A DNA stretch of 64,000 bases from Asterias amurensis (lineage: Eukaryota; Echinodermata; Asteroidea; Forcipulatida; Asteriidae). The stretch is taken from NCBI RefSeq assembly GCF_032118995.1, contig NC_092648.1, positions 23,154,450-23,218,449 of the forward strand, written 5' to 3'. Below are positions 1-10,125 of the stretch, in pieces (position 1 is the stretch's first letter; the number at the start of each line of letters is the position of its first letter). Position numbers and translations under genes: made by a program. A model generated the notes under the pieces. That model ran no database searches. It saw only the letters and a list, made by a program, of their open reading frames with translations, and was not told the DNA's origin.

Positions 1-466
1 GTAAGACACAATCATTTGTTTTAAATGTACCGTGAAAGATTTTTACCCACATCTTGAGAAAGCCTTCATATATACAAGTATATGGCACAGGACAGGGAAT
101 AAGATAAAATTTCACAAAATCTAAGATTGATTTACCACTTTTAATCGTTGAGTGATGACACAAAGAATTTTACAATGTTGACAGCTCTTCTTGATGTTCA
201 GAATATTCTGAAGATGAGCTTAGGAGGTAAAACCTTTATACATAAGACAAGATTGTAAGACGGACGGAGCAAAAACAGACTGGCTCGGCTTGAAAGGGGT
301 GAAGAAAAGGGAAGCGTGGTATTAAACAATAAGATGTCCGGGAAATAGTATAAATAGTAGATCCAGACTCAATTCTGACCGGAGAGTATAGTGTAGGCTA
401 TACATTGACCCAGCACGGTGTATAAACTTCTCTAATAATTATATTTGTGTATTGTTGTGACTGCAG
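1..466 (+). other. Last intron of TMEM26 copy A
   Basis: The window opens with GTAAGACACA, the same donor and following sequence as at 6129 in copy B, and closes with the acceptor at 465-466. It is only 466 bases long against 1431 bases in copy B, which gained SINE and TIR-element insertions. Bases 200-460 align well with 7205-7555. Confidence 0.8.
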
Positions 467-1105
467 TTGCAGATAAACATACCAGTTGCTCTGACAGACG
501 ATTCTTGGAGCTTGGCCTTGGAGCAATTCCTTCTTGCTCTTCTTCTCCTGGGAAGATGGCTCCTCCCCAAGGGATCGCTCACACGTGACCAGCTCTCACA
601 ACTCCTCCTGGTGTACATCGGTATGGCGGCTGACATCTTGGAGTTTTCCTTGGAGACATTGAAGGAGCAAGCGGTCATCTGTAACCTTTTCTTGATTATT
701 TTGATCCTGGGTCTATGGAGCTGGAGCTTGCTTCAGTTCACCCTGGTCCTCACCTCTGTGTCTGCCCCAAGAGCTAGAGCAGCTAAGATCTCTGGGGGAA
801 AATCTTGCAAGGGATGTTTTGGATGTTGCGAGAATGAAATCTGGGCTTTATGGATCACCATCGTAATGCAAGACGGGCCTTTCTTGGCTATGCGGCTCTA
901 CCTTTTGATTGACTACAATATCATCAATCAGATGATGTTGTTCTTTACTCTGAAGAACTTCCTGGTCATCATGCTGCAGTTGTACCGCATGGCTATTGTG
1001 TGCTGTGCCGACGATAACAAAGTTGGCACCGACGTTGAAGAAATTGTGGGAAAAGACAATAACGAAGAAGATTCCGAGCAAGCTGTCCAAGTAGGCCAAC
1101 CATAA
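467..1105 (+). CDS. TMEM26-like: TMEM26-like protein, copy A, last coding exon (partial gene)
   Basis: Last exon of a multi-pass membrane protein of the TMEM26 family, whose molecular function is poorly known (in mouse it is used as a beige-fat marker). The exon opens after the acceptor ctgcag at 461-466 in phase 0 and runs 212 codons to TAA at 1103-1105. Family hallmarks seen here are GRWLLPKGSLTRDQLSQLLL, GMAADILEFS, LWSWSLLQF, MQDGPFLAMRLYLL, INQMMLFFTLKNFLV and LQLYRM, nearly co-linear with human TMEM26. A short acidic tail follows the last hydrophobic stretch. Exons 1 and 2 lie before the window: base 1 is a GTAAGA donor whose next 70 bases match the donor region of copy B exon 2. ATTAAA at 1168-1173 is a likely poly(A) signal, conserved in copy B. 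Confidence 0.9.
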   Translation: MQINIPVALTDDSWSLALEQFLLALLLLGRWLLPKGSLTRDQLSQLLLVYIGMAADILEFSLETLKEQAVICNLFLIILILGLWSWSLLQFTLVLTSVSAPRARAAKISGGKSCKGCFGCCENEIWALWITIVMQDGPFLAMRLYLLIDYNIINQMMLFFTLKNFLVIMLQLYRMAIVCCADDNKVGTDVEEIVGKDNNEEDSEQAVQVGQP

Positions 1106-1167
1106 AATGCATTTTCATTAACTGTCAATTTCTATGAAGAGTCAGTTAAGAGTTGCCCTATTCCCCA

Positions 1168-1173
1168 ATTAAA
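1168..1173 (+). promoter_or_regulatory. Probable poly(A) signal of TMEM26 copy A
   Basis: ATTAAA 63 bases after the stop codon, in the context CCCCAATTAAAGCA. The same hexamer and context occur at the matching place behind copy B (8240-8245), so it has survived duplication. Confidence 0.5.
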
Positions 1174-1493
1174 GCAATACATTGATAAATATTTTTTTTA
1201 ATATTAAAATGATTATATTTTAAGTATCAAATAAGATATTTAACATTGGTTGTTAATGGTTGTGGAATGCAGTGAGATGCTGCCGTTTAGGATGTGTTAG
1301 AATTGCATGCAAGCACCGACTAGGGCGCCATCTATAGCTGTGATGACGTGATCAACCTCCGTTTCGATTAGATTTTTAAGTATAAGTAGAGAGTCATTTA
1401 GACCTTGTCTTTTTTGTTTTCAATACTTATGACCAAATCATACTCCTCATCTTTAGTTATTGTAATGTAATGATGTTCACTTCCGACCGATGT

Positions 1494-1800
1494 TTTAAAG
1501 GTGTGTGATAACATTGGGTGTGAGTAAATTCGGACTCAATTGGTCATTGAACTTGCAAGAGAATATAAAAAAATAAGAAACACCCTTGTTGCATTACGTT
1601 GTGTGCGTTCACATGCATAACAAAATGATTCAGCTGAAGTCTTTCATTATTCGAGTGAGAAATTTTTAGTCTCACAAAAACTATACGTTACTTCAGAGGA
1701 AGCCGTTTCTCAAAATGTTTTAACTATCAACAATTCTCCATTGCTCATACGAAGTAATTGTTTTGAGTAGTTACCAATGTAATAGCGTACAGTGCCTTAA
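1494..1800 (+). repeat. Diverged copy of the 385 bp TTAA element
   Basis: Carries the internal landmarks of the family (CTCAATTGGTCATTGAACTTGC, then the cacccttgt..gttgtgtgc block, then agccgtttctc and gagtagttaccaat) but the left inverted repeat is missing or unrecognisable. It interrupts homology between the 3' flanks of TMEM26 copies A and B and is absent at the matching place near 8560. Confidence 0.65.
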
Positions 1801-2002
1801 CTTCCGGGTCCGAATTGATCCGAATTCCGGGTCCCAGATTGACTGAGCCCATTCCGGCCGAGGAAAGTTATAAAAAAGATGTGATTTTAACTCGGATTCT
1901 CGGAGTCACATTACCCATCAGTCAATTCTGACCGGAAGTGTTTCGTACCATCCAGGAAAATTAATGTTTTGTCTTTGATAAAGACGATAAGCCCTACCCG
2001 GA

Positions 2003-2180
2003 GTCGATTTCACAAAGGTAGTCCTAATTAGGACTATAACTTAGGACTAGTCCTAGGAGATATTCAACAGTTAAGGCTAGTCCTAAGTCAGGACGTCCTA
2101 ATTCGAGATAAGACTAGTCTTCACTCTTTGAAATACACCACTGGGAGTTTAGACTAGTCTGAAATCTTCGTGAAATCGAC
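2003..2180. repeat. 178 bp TIR element with GTCGATTTCAC ends
   Basis: Starts GTCGATTTCACAAAG and ends CTTCGTGAAATCGAC, an 11-base perfect inverted terminus. The inside is full of short inverted motifs (ACTAGTCCTA, TAGGACTAG, AGACTAGTCT). A partial relative lies at 8890-9025 in the matching flank of TMEM26 copy B, so it was probably present before the A/B duplication. Confidence 0.6.
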
Positions 2181-2625
2181 CAATGGTTTGTATAAGCCAC
2201 CAAAGTTGCCACACAGTCATGATAGAATGGCACAATGTACGTCCTGCATTATACGGTGCCTTATATTATTGCAATTTTGTTCAAAATGTTTCTTTTTATC
2301 AAACATTATGTTTATCTTATTTGATTTAGGGTAACACCATTTGTGTATCTACTTGCCAGGTATATTATGTTGGCACCTTTCTCCATGCACTATAATTATG
2401 TTTTTATGAGATAAAGACTTTTCGGGCTTAGCCTAGCATTAGCAAGTTTTTAGCCCTCAATATAAAATGGATATTTTCAGTTTTTCTGTCTTTTTAAAAA
2501 TGAAAACAGTATGGATAATAAATGATTTGCACTTGAACTTGATGTCATCATTCCAGAGAGATTTATTGAGTCCAAGTTCACGTTACCCGCACCTTCGACA
2601 CTAGTGTAATTGTAGCATGCAAGAT

Positions 2626-2720
2626 TCGGACCGAGTTGACTTTGGACCGAGTTGACTTTGGACCGAGTTGACTTCGGACCGAGTTGGCTTCGGACCGAGT
2701 TGACTTCAGACCGAGTTGAC
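2626..2720. repeat. 16 bp minisatellite (GACCGAGTTGACTTTG)
   Basis: Six head-to-tail units of about 16 bases with consensus cGGACCGAGTTGACTT. The same motif builds the much larger array at 14408-15097. Confidence 0.85.
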
Positions 2721-3135
2721 CGGTACCCTACTGGCTTATATTCTGGATGGGGCATTTAGATGCCAGTGAGTGAAAGTTGGAACCTCGGTACAAAAGTGGG
2801 ATCGCAAACAAACGATAACTTTAACCGAACATACAGATGTATTAATACACATACTAGTAGACCAAACACAACAGCACTGAATAGCAAACTAACATGCAAC
2901 AGATGTGTGAAGTAGAAGTTAAGAGGCGCGTTGATTTCAATCGATTTTTCTAACGTGGTTAGTACAGCAAATCAACCACCGACTTAAAATCACATTAAAT
3001 TATCATACAGAACAGCCGATATACATCACAGCCACCATTTCAATAATTGGAAAACTGTTTGCAGGAGACGTGTCTGAGAACGCAAATTATTGTGTTTTAG
3101 AGTTAGTTGCGAGAACCGAATAACCAGCACGTGCG

Positions 3136-3326
3136 ATGGGGCTGGTATCTGTCGTAAAGGCCATTCTGGCCCGTTCTCTCTTCGCAATCCACGGCCTCAT
3201 CACCGTAACTCGAGTTGCGGAAGTTAACTCGAACAACTTGTACTATTTGCTGATCATTCCGATTTGTCTTCTACCATTTGAGATGATGCTGACGCTGAAA
3301 GTGACGGAAAACGGAGAGTGGAAATG
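3136..3326 (+). CDS. TMEM26-like: TMEM26 copy B exon 1
   Basis: ATG at 3136 gives MGLVSVVKAILARSLFAIHG, aligning with the start of human TMEM26 (LVFLNALATRLLFLLHS). The donor GTAAGA at 3327 splits a Trp codon (TG|G), the same place and phase as in copy C. Confidence 0.88.
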
Positions 3327-6300
3327 GTAAGAAAGCTGGAACAGAGTGGAACTCTATAACAACCGTTTATTTACTACAATCTAGACTACAATGTCTATTT
3401 TCTTTCTTTGATTGTCCAATATTGGTGAGACAAAATTCCTGGTGACGAAACGCCTGTAAACTTGACAAAACCTCATATATAAAATTCACAATGATTTTTT
3501 TCCCCCTAAAAACAAACCCAATTGGTTAAGGACTAGGTTTTGTGACTTTGGGGAACTTTTGTTTTGTCGAATGCCGATCTTTGTTTTGTATGCATACGAT
3601 ATTCAAAGAAAGGCTGACATTTTTCTGTCCGGCCGTTGATTGCGGTGGTATAAAATGTTTGGACACTAATTAAAGATAAACTACAAATTTATATGTGAAA
3701 AGAAGATAATCAATAAATCCTTTATTGATATTTGTTCATAGATTGTTTAATTACACCTACATGAAGCAAATAATTACAGCCTACCTGATACAGAAATCAA
3801 ACATTGAATGAAATCATTTTGGGTTGAACAAAGAATTACGTAAATAAATATAAACATTTGCCAGTCCCGAACCAGGATGGGAGAGAAGACTTCACAATGA
3901 CGACGTAACCAGTCTTTCCTTACATCAATTTATTTAAATTCAATTCAATTAATTGCATTTTTTGCATAAAATATAAATGTTAACCTTCATCACGTTATGC
4001 AACGACGGTAACACTTAAAGGTACTAGACACTATTGGTAATTGTCAAAGACCAGTCTTCTCACTGTGTGTGTCTCAACATATGCATAAAATAACAAACCT
4101 GCGAACATTTTAGCTCAAGTGGTTGTTGAAGTTGCGAGAAAACTATGAAAGAAAAACACACCCTTGTCACGCGAAGTTGTGTGCTTTCAGATGCTTGATT
4201 TCGAGACCTCAAATTCTAAATCTGAGGTATCGAAATCAAATTCGTGGAAAATTACTTCTTTCTCGAAAACTACTTCACTTTAGAGGGAGCCGTTTCTCAC
4301 AATGTTTTATACTATCAACCTCTCCCCATTACTCATTACCAAGTAAGGTTTTACGCTAATAATTATTTTGAGTAATTACCAATAGTGTTCACTGCCTTTA
4401 AAAAAATTGCACTTCTTTGCGTAAATAATTGTGGACTACACTGCAGATGCTCAAAATTGTATAATTTAGAATTGTGTAAATTTATACATTTACATTAAAG
4501 CCATTGGACCCTTTCGGTACAGAAAAAAAAAAAAAGTTCACAGATTTATAAATAATTTACAGGGTTTACAGAAGGTAATGGTGAAAGACTTCTCTTGAAA
4601 TATTAGTCCATGAAATGCTTTACTTTTTGAGAAAACGGTAAAACAATATAAATTCTCGTTAACGAGAATTACGGATTTGTTATAAACACATGTCATGACA
4701 CGGCGAAACGCGCGAAAACAGGAGTAAGTTTTCCCGTTATTTTCTCCCGACTCCGATGTCCGATTGAGCCTAGATTTCCACAGGTTTGTTATTTGATATA
4801 GAAGTTGTGATACACGAAGTGTGGGCCTTGGACAATACTGTTTACCGAAAGGGTCTAATGGCTTTAAACAATATTGTAGTCTAAAATCAAGGCAGTGAAT
4901 ATGAAACAACTATAGAAAAGGTATTTCTTATCTGAATGTTATCGTTGTACGCTTGATAGTTATGCAAAAATTATTGACAAATACTTCCACGAATGCTCGA
5001 AAAAGAGAGATAAAACCCAACCTGTTATCACAAGTGGTTTAAATTTGTCGGTAGTGACCATTTTAAAAATGTTTATATTATGTGTCTATTGAAATTGAAA
5101 GCATAATAAGGTGATGGTCACACTCTCCCAAAACATAGCGCTATGATCAGACCGAATGTCAGTCACTCTGAATACAAGTTTGTACAAGTTTACAAGTTTT
5201 AAAAATGTGTGTACATGCAGTTTCTCTTGCATTTTTCTTAAAACCTATAGAGGCACTAGACACTATTGGTAATTGTCAAATACTAGTCTTCTCACTTGGT
5301 GAGTCTCAACATATGCATAATAACAAACCTGCGAAACTTTGAACTCAATTGGTCGTTGAAGTTGCAAGAGAATAATAAAAGAAAAAACACAATTGTCGCA
5401 CAAGTGTGTGCTTTCAGATGCTTGAGAGACCTTAGCTGAGGTCTCAAGTTCATTTCAAATATTTTAGTGAGAAATTACTTGTTTCTTAAAAAAACCGACG
5501 TTACTTCAGAGAGAGCTGATTGCCAATATTGTCTAATGTCTTCAAATATGTAGATAAAGGTTTACACTAATGGCTTCAACCAGTACAATTTGAAGCAAAG
5601 GAATGTCCGCATCATAAAAGTTCACATTTCTTTGTCATGTAAGCAAAGGGAATTTTAAATCATAAGAGTTCACATTTCTTTGTCGCATAATACTCAATGA
5701 AAACTTTACATAGTCATATTATACTTCACGAAGGCAACGAAAGCGATTGCCTCAGTGCACTCTGTTCATTGCCATTGTGCCCTTGAAATGCCCCGGTAGA
5801 ATTTTACAATTTCCTCTAGGGTGCTCTTTACCAAGGAGAAAATGCCTTGCTGCCCCTGCCCTTTCAAAAACCAAGCATACAGGCCTGGTTATCTGTCCGT
5901 TCAATGCAAATAGTTAGACACATTTTTGAAGATGTAATTCTCAACTCTCCTGGTAGGTTTTGCCCAAGTGTGTTCCTGTACCTCGCCAGTGTTGTGCCCG
6001 GGCTGTGGCTCCTCAACTTTGACCTTTATGGAAAACGGATCGACTACCGAGATTACATGAACCTAGAAGATTGTTCATCTGAAACAGTGTACAATTCATC
6101 TTCACTGAGTTTCCACGATGTATCAGGGGTAAGACACAGTTATTCTCCTTAAATGTACTGTGGAACATTTGTACCCAAATCTTGAGAAAGCCTACACATA
6201 ATATTAATAATAACAATAATATTGAAGTCTTTTATAGCGCACGTATCTATCAAACAAGGTATGTACTCAATGCGCTGAGTATATACAAACTTTCAGAAGA

Positions 6301-8174
6301 TAGGTTACTGCAATTATGAATTCCGAGACCATAGCACCTGGGTCCAATTTACGGAAGCAGGGAATTATGTGCTTACGGCAAGCGTATTTCACGGGTTAGC
6401 GGCGAATTTTGGCTTCTGCGCGTCCGTACTTCACATTACTAGGCATTCTACGGTTACAAGGCTAGCGCAGAAATTCTGCGCTTGCACGTAAGCAGTGAAT
6501 CGACATCGTAAGCGCAGAATTCGGCGGTAAGCAGAGCCATGAAATTAGGCCCTCATAATGTTTTACAAGGTGCTACGGCGTATACAGCAGCCACAGCCAG
6601 GAACACCGGGGCGAACCCCTTCTCTTTTCGATAAAGTGCACTGGGTTATTTTACATAGGTTTCACAACACATGGAACCAAAGGCTTTACGTCCAATCCGA
6701 AGGACGAAGCAATGGTTAAAGACACTCGACACTATTGGTAATTGTCAAAAACCAGTTTTCATACTTGGTGTATCTCAACTTATGCATAAAATAACAAACC
6801 TGTGAAAATTTGTGCTCAATTGGTCGTCAAAGATGCGAGATAACTATAACGAAAAAACACCCTTGTCACACGAAGTTGTGTGCTTTCAGATACCTGATTT
6901 CGAGACGTCGAAATCTTATTTTGAGGTCTCGAAATAAAATTCGTGGAAATATACTCTTTTCTCGAAAACTACGTCACTTCAGAGGGAACTGTTTCTCACA
7001 ATGTTTTATACTATCAACCTCTCCCTATTACTCGTAATCAAGAAAGGTTTTTATGACAATAATTATTTTGAGTAATTACCAATAGTGACCATTGCCTTTA
7101 ACTATTACCCGGGCGGATGGTATAGAAATAATTAGTCTTATAGGATCGCTGTACCTTTCAATAATTATGTGATACTAAGGTGGTTTTCAATCTTAAGTGG
7201 TAATCAAAGAGTGTTATGACACAACGAACATGGCAATGTTGACAGCACAATTTGATGTTCAGAAAATTGCGAAGATGAGCACAGGAGGAAAACCTTGACA
7301 CTTTATAATGACAAGGTTGTAGAACGGACGTGGCAAAAACAGACTGGCTCAGCTTGAAAGGGGTGAATAAAAGGGAAGCGTGGTATTAAACAATAAGATG
7401 CCAGGGAATGTTTTAGAGATCCGGACCAAAAACATACTCAATTACACAACCAATATTCTGACCGGAGAGTTTATAATTAAGTGTAGGATACTCTAACGCA
7501 GCACGGTGTGTAAACTTCTCTAATAATTATACTTGTGTATTGTTGTGACTGCATTGCAGATAAACATACCAGTTGCTGTAACAGACGACTCTTGGAGCTT
7601 GGCCTTGGAGCAATTCCTTCTTGCTCTTCTTCTCCTGGGAAGATGGCTGCTCCCAAAGGGATCGCTCACACGTGACCAGCTCTCACAACTCCTCCTGGTG
7701 TACATCGGTATGGCGGCTGACATCTTGGAGTTCTCCTTTGAGACATTGCTGGAGCAAGCGGTCACCTGTAACCTTTTCTTGATTATTTTGATGCTGTGCA
7801 CATGGAGCTGGAGCTTGCTTCAGTTCACCCTGGTCCTCACCTCGGTGTCTGCCCCGAGAGCAAGTGCAGCTAAGATCTCTGGGGGCAAATCTTGCACGGG
7901 ATGCTTAGGATGTTGCGAGAATGAAGTCTGGGCTCTCTGGATCACCATCTTAATGCAAGACGGGCCATTCTTGGCCATGAGACTTTACCTTTTGATTGAG
8001 TTCAAAATAATAAACCAGATGATGTTGTTCTTTCTTTTCAAGAACTTCCTGGTCATCGTGCTGCAGTTGTACCGCATGGCTATTGTTTGCTGTGCCGATG
8101 ATAACAAAGTCGGCACGGAAGCTGAAGAAATCTTGGGAAAAGACCATTACGAAGAAGATTTAGGCCAACCATAA
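3136..8174 (+). CDS. TMEM26-like: TMEM26-like protein, copy B (complete, three exons)
   Basis: Exons 3136-3326, 5957-6128 and 7560-8174 join in phases 2 and 0 to give 325 residues, close to human TMEM26 (about 370). The chain begins MGLVSVVKAILARSLFAIHG, matching the family N-terminus, and contains the Glu/Trp-Lys-Trp end of exon 1, the LYLASVVPGLWLL segment, then GRWLLPKG, GMAADILEFS, WSWSLLQF, MQDGPFLAMRLYLL and LQLYRM. Several hydrophobic segments imply a multi-pass membrane protein; its function is not established. Exon 3 is very like copy A, but an 18-base in-frame loss shortens the acidic tail, and a lost G has moved the exon 3 acceptor by six bases. Copy B lies about 2 kb downstream of A and 4.3 kb upstream of C, all on one strand, which points to tandem duplication. 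Confidence 0.9.
4015..4401 (+). mobile_element. 385 bp TTAA-flanked TIR element, copy 1
   Basis: Begins TTAAAGGTACTAGACACTAT and ends with the inverted form of the family terminus (consensus TTAAAGGCAGTGGACACTAT). The centre holds an inverted GAGACCTCA..TGAGG motif inside GATTTCGAGACCTC. No transposase; a non-autonomous element. Confidence 0.85.
4495..4867. mobile_element. 373 bp TTAA-flanked TIR element, second family
   Basis: Starts TTAAAGCCATTGGACCCTTT and ends AAAGGGTCTAATGGCTTTAA, inverted termini of about 25 bases with two mismatches. Near the centre is a perfect 20-base palindrome AATTCTCGTTAACGAGAATT (4651-4670). Its right half (acaggtttgttatttgatat, then tacacgaagtg) resembles the right half of the 385 bp family, so the two are probably related. 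Confidence 0.8.
5250..5570 (+). mobile_element. 385 bp TTAA element, truncated copy 2
   Basis: Left end GGCACTAGACACTATTGGTA and the internal blocks are clear up to about 5520; the right inverted terminus is missing. Confidence 0.7.
5957..6128 (+). CDS. TMEM26-like: TMEM26 copy B exon 2
   Basis: 172 bases between acceptor TGGTAG and donor GTAAGA. The first base completes the split Trp; 57 codons follow, including SVFLYLASVVPGLWLLNFDL and a short extracellular-looking stretch with NSS. Ends in phase 0. Confidence 0.88.
6196..6715 (-). repeat. SINE body, antisense, interrupted
   Basis: Matches the complete SINE at 57768-58192: the end with ttttatagcgcacgtatct, the part with GGAACACCGGGGCGAACCCC and TGCACTGGGTTATTTTACAT, and the stretch CATCCGAAGGACGAA-like at 6690-6710. 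The tRNA-like head is gone; a TTAA element sits at the break. Confidence 0.7.
6340..6552. repeat. 213 bp TIR element inserted in SINE
   Basis: Left end GGGTCCAATTTACGGAAGC, right end GCCATGAAATTAGGCCC, roughly inverted. The inside repeats the motif TAAGCGCAGAATTC in both orientations. It splits the SINE body, and so is younger than the SINE. Confidence 0.6.
6716..7101 (+). mobile_element. 385 bp TTAA element, copy 3
   Basis: Full length, from TTAAAGACACTCGACACTAT to the inverted terminus ending in CCTTTAA. Its left TTAA is the TTAA of the SINE sequence CAATGGTTAAGTG, which is intact in the SINE copy at 58069, so the target site can be read directly. Confidence 0.85.
7560..8174 (+). CDS. TMEM26-like: TMEM26 copy B exon 3
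   Basis: Opens with ATAAACATACCAGTT after TTGCAG at 7554-7559 and ends with TAA. In copy A the acceptor is the preceding ctgcag, so A encodes Leu-Gln before this point; in B that acceptor reads ctgca and is lost, leaving the next AG, in frame. Copy C keeps Leu-Gln. Confidence 0.85.
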   Translation: MNIPVAVTDDSWSLALEQFLLALLLLGRWLLPKGSLTRDQLSQLLLVYIGMAADILEFSFETLLEQAVTCNLFLIILMLCTWSWSLLQFTLVLTSVSAPRASAAKISGGKSCTGCLGCCENEVWALWITILMQDGPFLAMRLYLLIEFKIINQMMLFFLFKNFLVIVLQLYRMAIVCCADDNKVGTEAEEILGKDHYEEDLGQP

Positions 8175-8239
8175 AATGCATTTCCATACTGTCAATTCGT
8201 ACAATAAGATAATACAGTTAAGAACTGCCCTCTCCCCAA

Positions 8240-8245
8240 TTAAAG
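8240..8245 (+). promoter_or_regulatory. Probable poly(A) signal of TMEM26 copy B
   Basis: ATTAAA in CCCCAATTAAAGCA, 66 bases after the stop; counterpart of 1168-1173 in copy A. Confidence 0.5.
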
Positions 8246-9745
8246 CAGTATGTACATCAAGAAGTATTTATGGCAATATTCATGTTACAATTAAAAGGAT
8301 TACATTTTGAGTATAAAATAAGATATTTAACATTGCTTGTTAATAGTTGTGGAAGTGAGATGCTGTCGTTTATGATGTGTAAGGATTACATGCATGCACC
8401 GACTGGGGCACCATCTCTAGCTCTGGTGACAAGATCAACCTCCGTTTCGATTTGATTTTTTGAAGTAAAAGACTATACGGCCAAATCATACTCCTCATCT
8501 TTAATGATGGTAATGTAATGAAGTTCAATTCCGACCGATGTTTAACAGGTGTGCAATAACATAAGAGTAAACAGGTTTTAATGTTCACTGATTTAGGCCT
8601 ACACAAAACGTATGTATAGGCCCTACATGATATACAGATGGTTATGGTGGGAAACTCCCTTGACATATCACGTTTTGCTTGAAATGCATATAGTTTATAA
8701 AAAAAATCAGTAAAATAAAAATAGATCACGCAACTCCAAAACTCAATGTTTATAAACAGATAAAACGTTGAAGGGTTTTTTCCACTGGTGTTCTCGTGAC
8801 TACAATAGGCAAAATGTGCTTAAACCTGTAGGCTTGTAGTTCAATTAAAACGTTCTTCGCCTTCTTTTCTTATAAGATTTAAAGTCTTCAACTAGTCATA
8901 ATAGGTGATATAAGGCTAGTCCTAAGTCAGAACGAGTAACTCGTACTAACTCGAGATAAGACTAGTCTTACTCTTTGAAACCCACCCCTAGGGGTTAAGA
9001 CTATGTCTGAACTCTTCGTGAAGTCGACACATGGTTTGTTAGCCACCAATTTTGCCTAACAGTCACGATAAAATGGCACACTATACATGTAGGGGCCTCG
9101 TCCTGCCATTGCACGGAGCATTAAGGGATTTTAGGCATTGCATGATCTGTATCAATTTTTGTGTGGTTTGCAGTAACACTGTTTGTGTACCTACTTGCTA
9201 GGTAGATTATGTTCTTTTGAGACCTTGTCTTGCTTTATTTTTGGAATTCGGGACTCAGTTCTGAAAAGAACTATCTTGCCTTGGTAGACAACATGCATGC
9301 GGTCAAGTTCGTATTGTGTGTACATTTTTGTTGTTCCAAAAGTGTGTCTTTTTGGTAAGAATATCATTTATGATTGATATTATGATTTATGATTTATGAT
9401 AATACATATTTTAATATTCCGGCCAGGTGTTTCCGTAAAAATAGACATCAGACACAAGCCTATGTAACGCACCATCTGGTCCGAAACTCTAATTGACGGT
9501 GAATTTCGCCCGATTTGATTTACATATTAATTTGCATAATAATGAGTTTATTGGGAGATGACACGAAACTGTTAACACGTGCTCATTTTCAGACCTGTTT
9601 GTGTTAATTGGGTTAAAGGTTTCCCCTGTTCGCTGACTGAATTATAACTTGTGTACGGTGTGTGCTGCGGCGGCCCCGGCCCGGTCATGAGTTTCTGATA
9701 TGACACCGACAGCACCATTCGTTATACACGTTGATGTGAATGCTA

Positions 9746-10125
9746 TTAAAGGCAGTGGACACTAATGGTAATTACTCAAAATAATTATTAGCAAAAAACC
9801 TTACTTGGTAACGAGTAACGGGGAGCGGTTGATAGTATAACACATGAGAAACGGCTCCTTCTGAATAGTAGTTTTCGAGAAAGAAGTAATTTTCAACGAA
9901 TTTGATTTCGATACCTCAAGTTTAGAGTTTGAGGTCTCGAAATCGAGCATCTGAAAGCACACCAATTCGTGTGACAAGGGTGTTTTTTCTTTCACTATTA
10001 CCTCGCAACTTCGACGACCGATAGAGCTCAACTTTTCACAGGTTGGTTATTATATGTGTATGTTGAGATACACCAAGTGAGAAGACTGGTCTTTGACAAT
10101 TACCAATAGTGTCCACTGTCTTTAA
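9746..10125 (-). mobile_element. 385 bp TTAA element, copy 4
   Basis: Full-length reversed copy between TTAA at 9746 and TTAA at 10122. Both inverted termini are clear and the central GAGGTCTCGAAATC hairpin half is present. Confidence 0.85.

Larger units (their letters stand above)
1106..3135. other. Spacer between TMEM26 copies A and B
   Basis: Bases 1106-2400 are the 3' flank of copy A and match 8175-9215 behind copy B, broken by the insert at 1494-1800. The rest holds the TIR element at 2003 and the minisatellite at 2626. No further coding region or clear promoter element was recognised upstream of copy B. Confidence 0.6.
3327..5956 (+). other. Intron 1 of TMEM26 copy B
   Basis: Contains a full 385 bp TTAA element (4015), a related 373 bp TTAA element (4495) and a truncated copy (5250). 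The remainder is AT-rich with no recognisable coding sequence. Confidence 0.7.
6129..7559 (+). other. Intron 2 of TMEM26 copy B
   Basis: A nest of elements: a reversed SINE body (6196-6715), itself interrupted by a 213 bp TIR element (6340-6552), followed by a 385 bp TTAA element at 6716. Bases 7140-7559 match the copy A intron. Confidence 0.75.

Noticed and set aside
9801-10031. A recurring ~76-residue open frame (SLSHEVV..FETS..SKSNSWKI) also seen at 25923, 30638, 61293 and 63074
   Set aside because: All instances lie inside the 385 bp TTAA elements, in different frames relative to other copies and broken in most; it follows from the element's base composition rather than from a gene.
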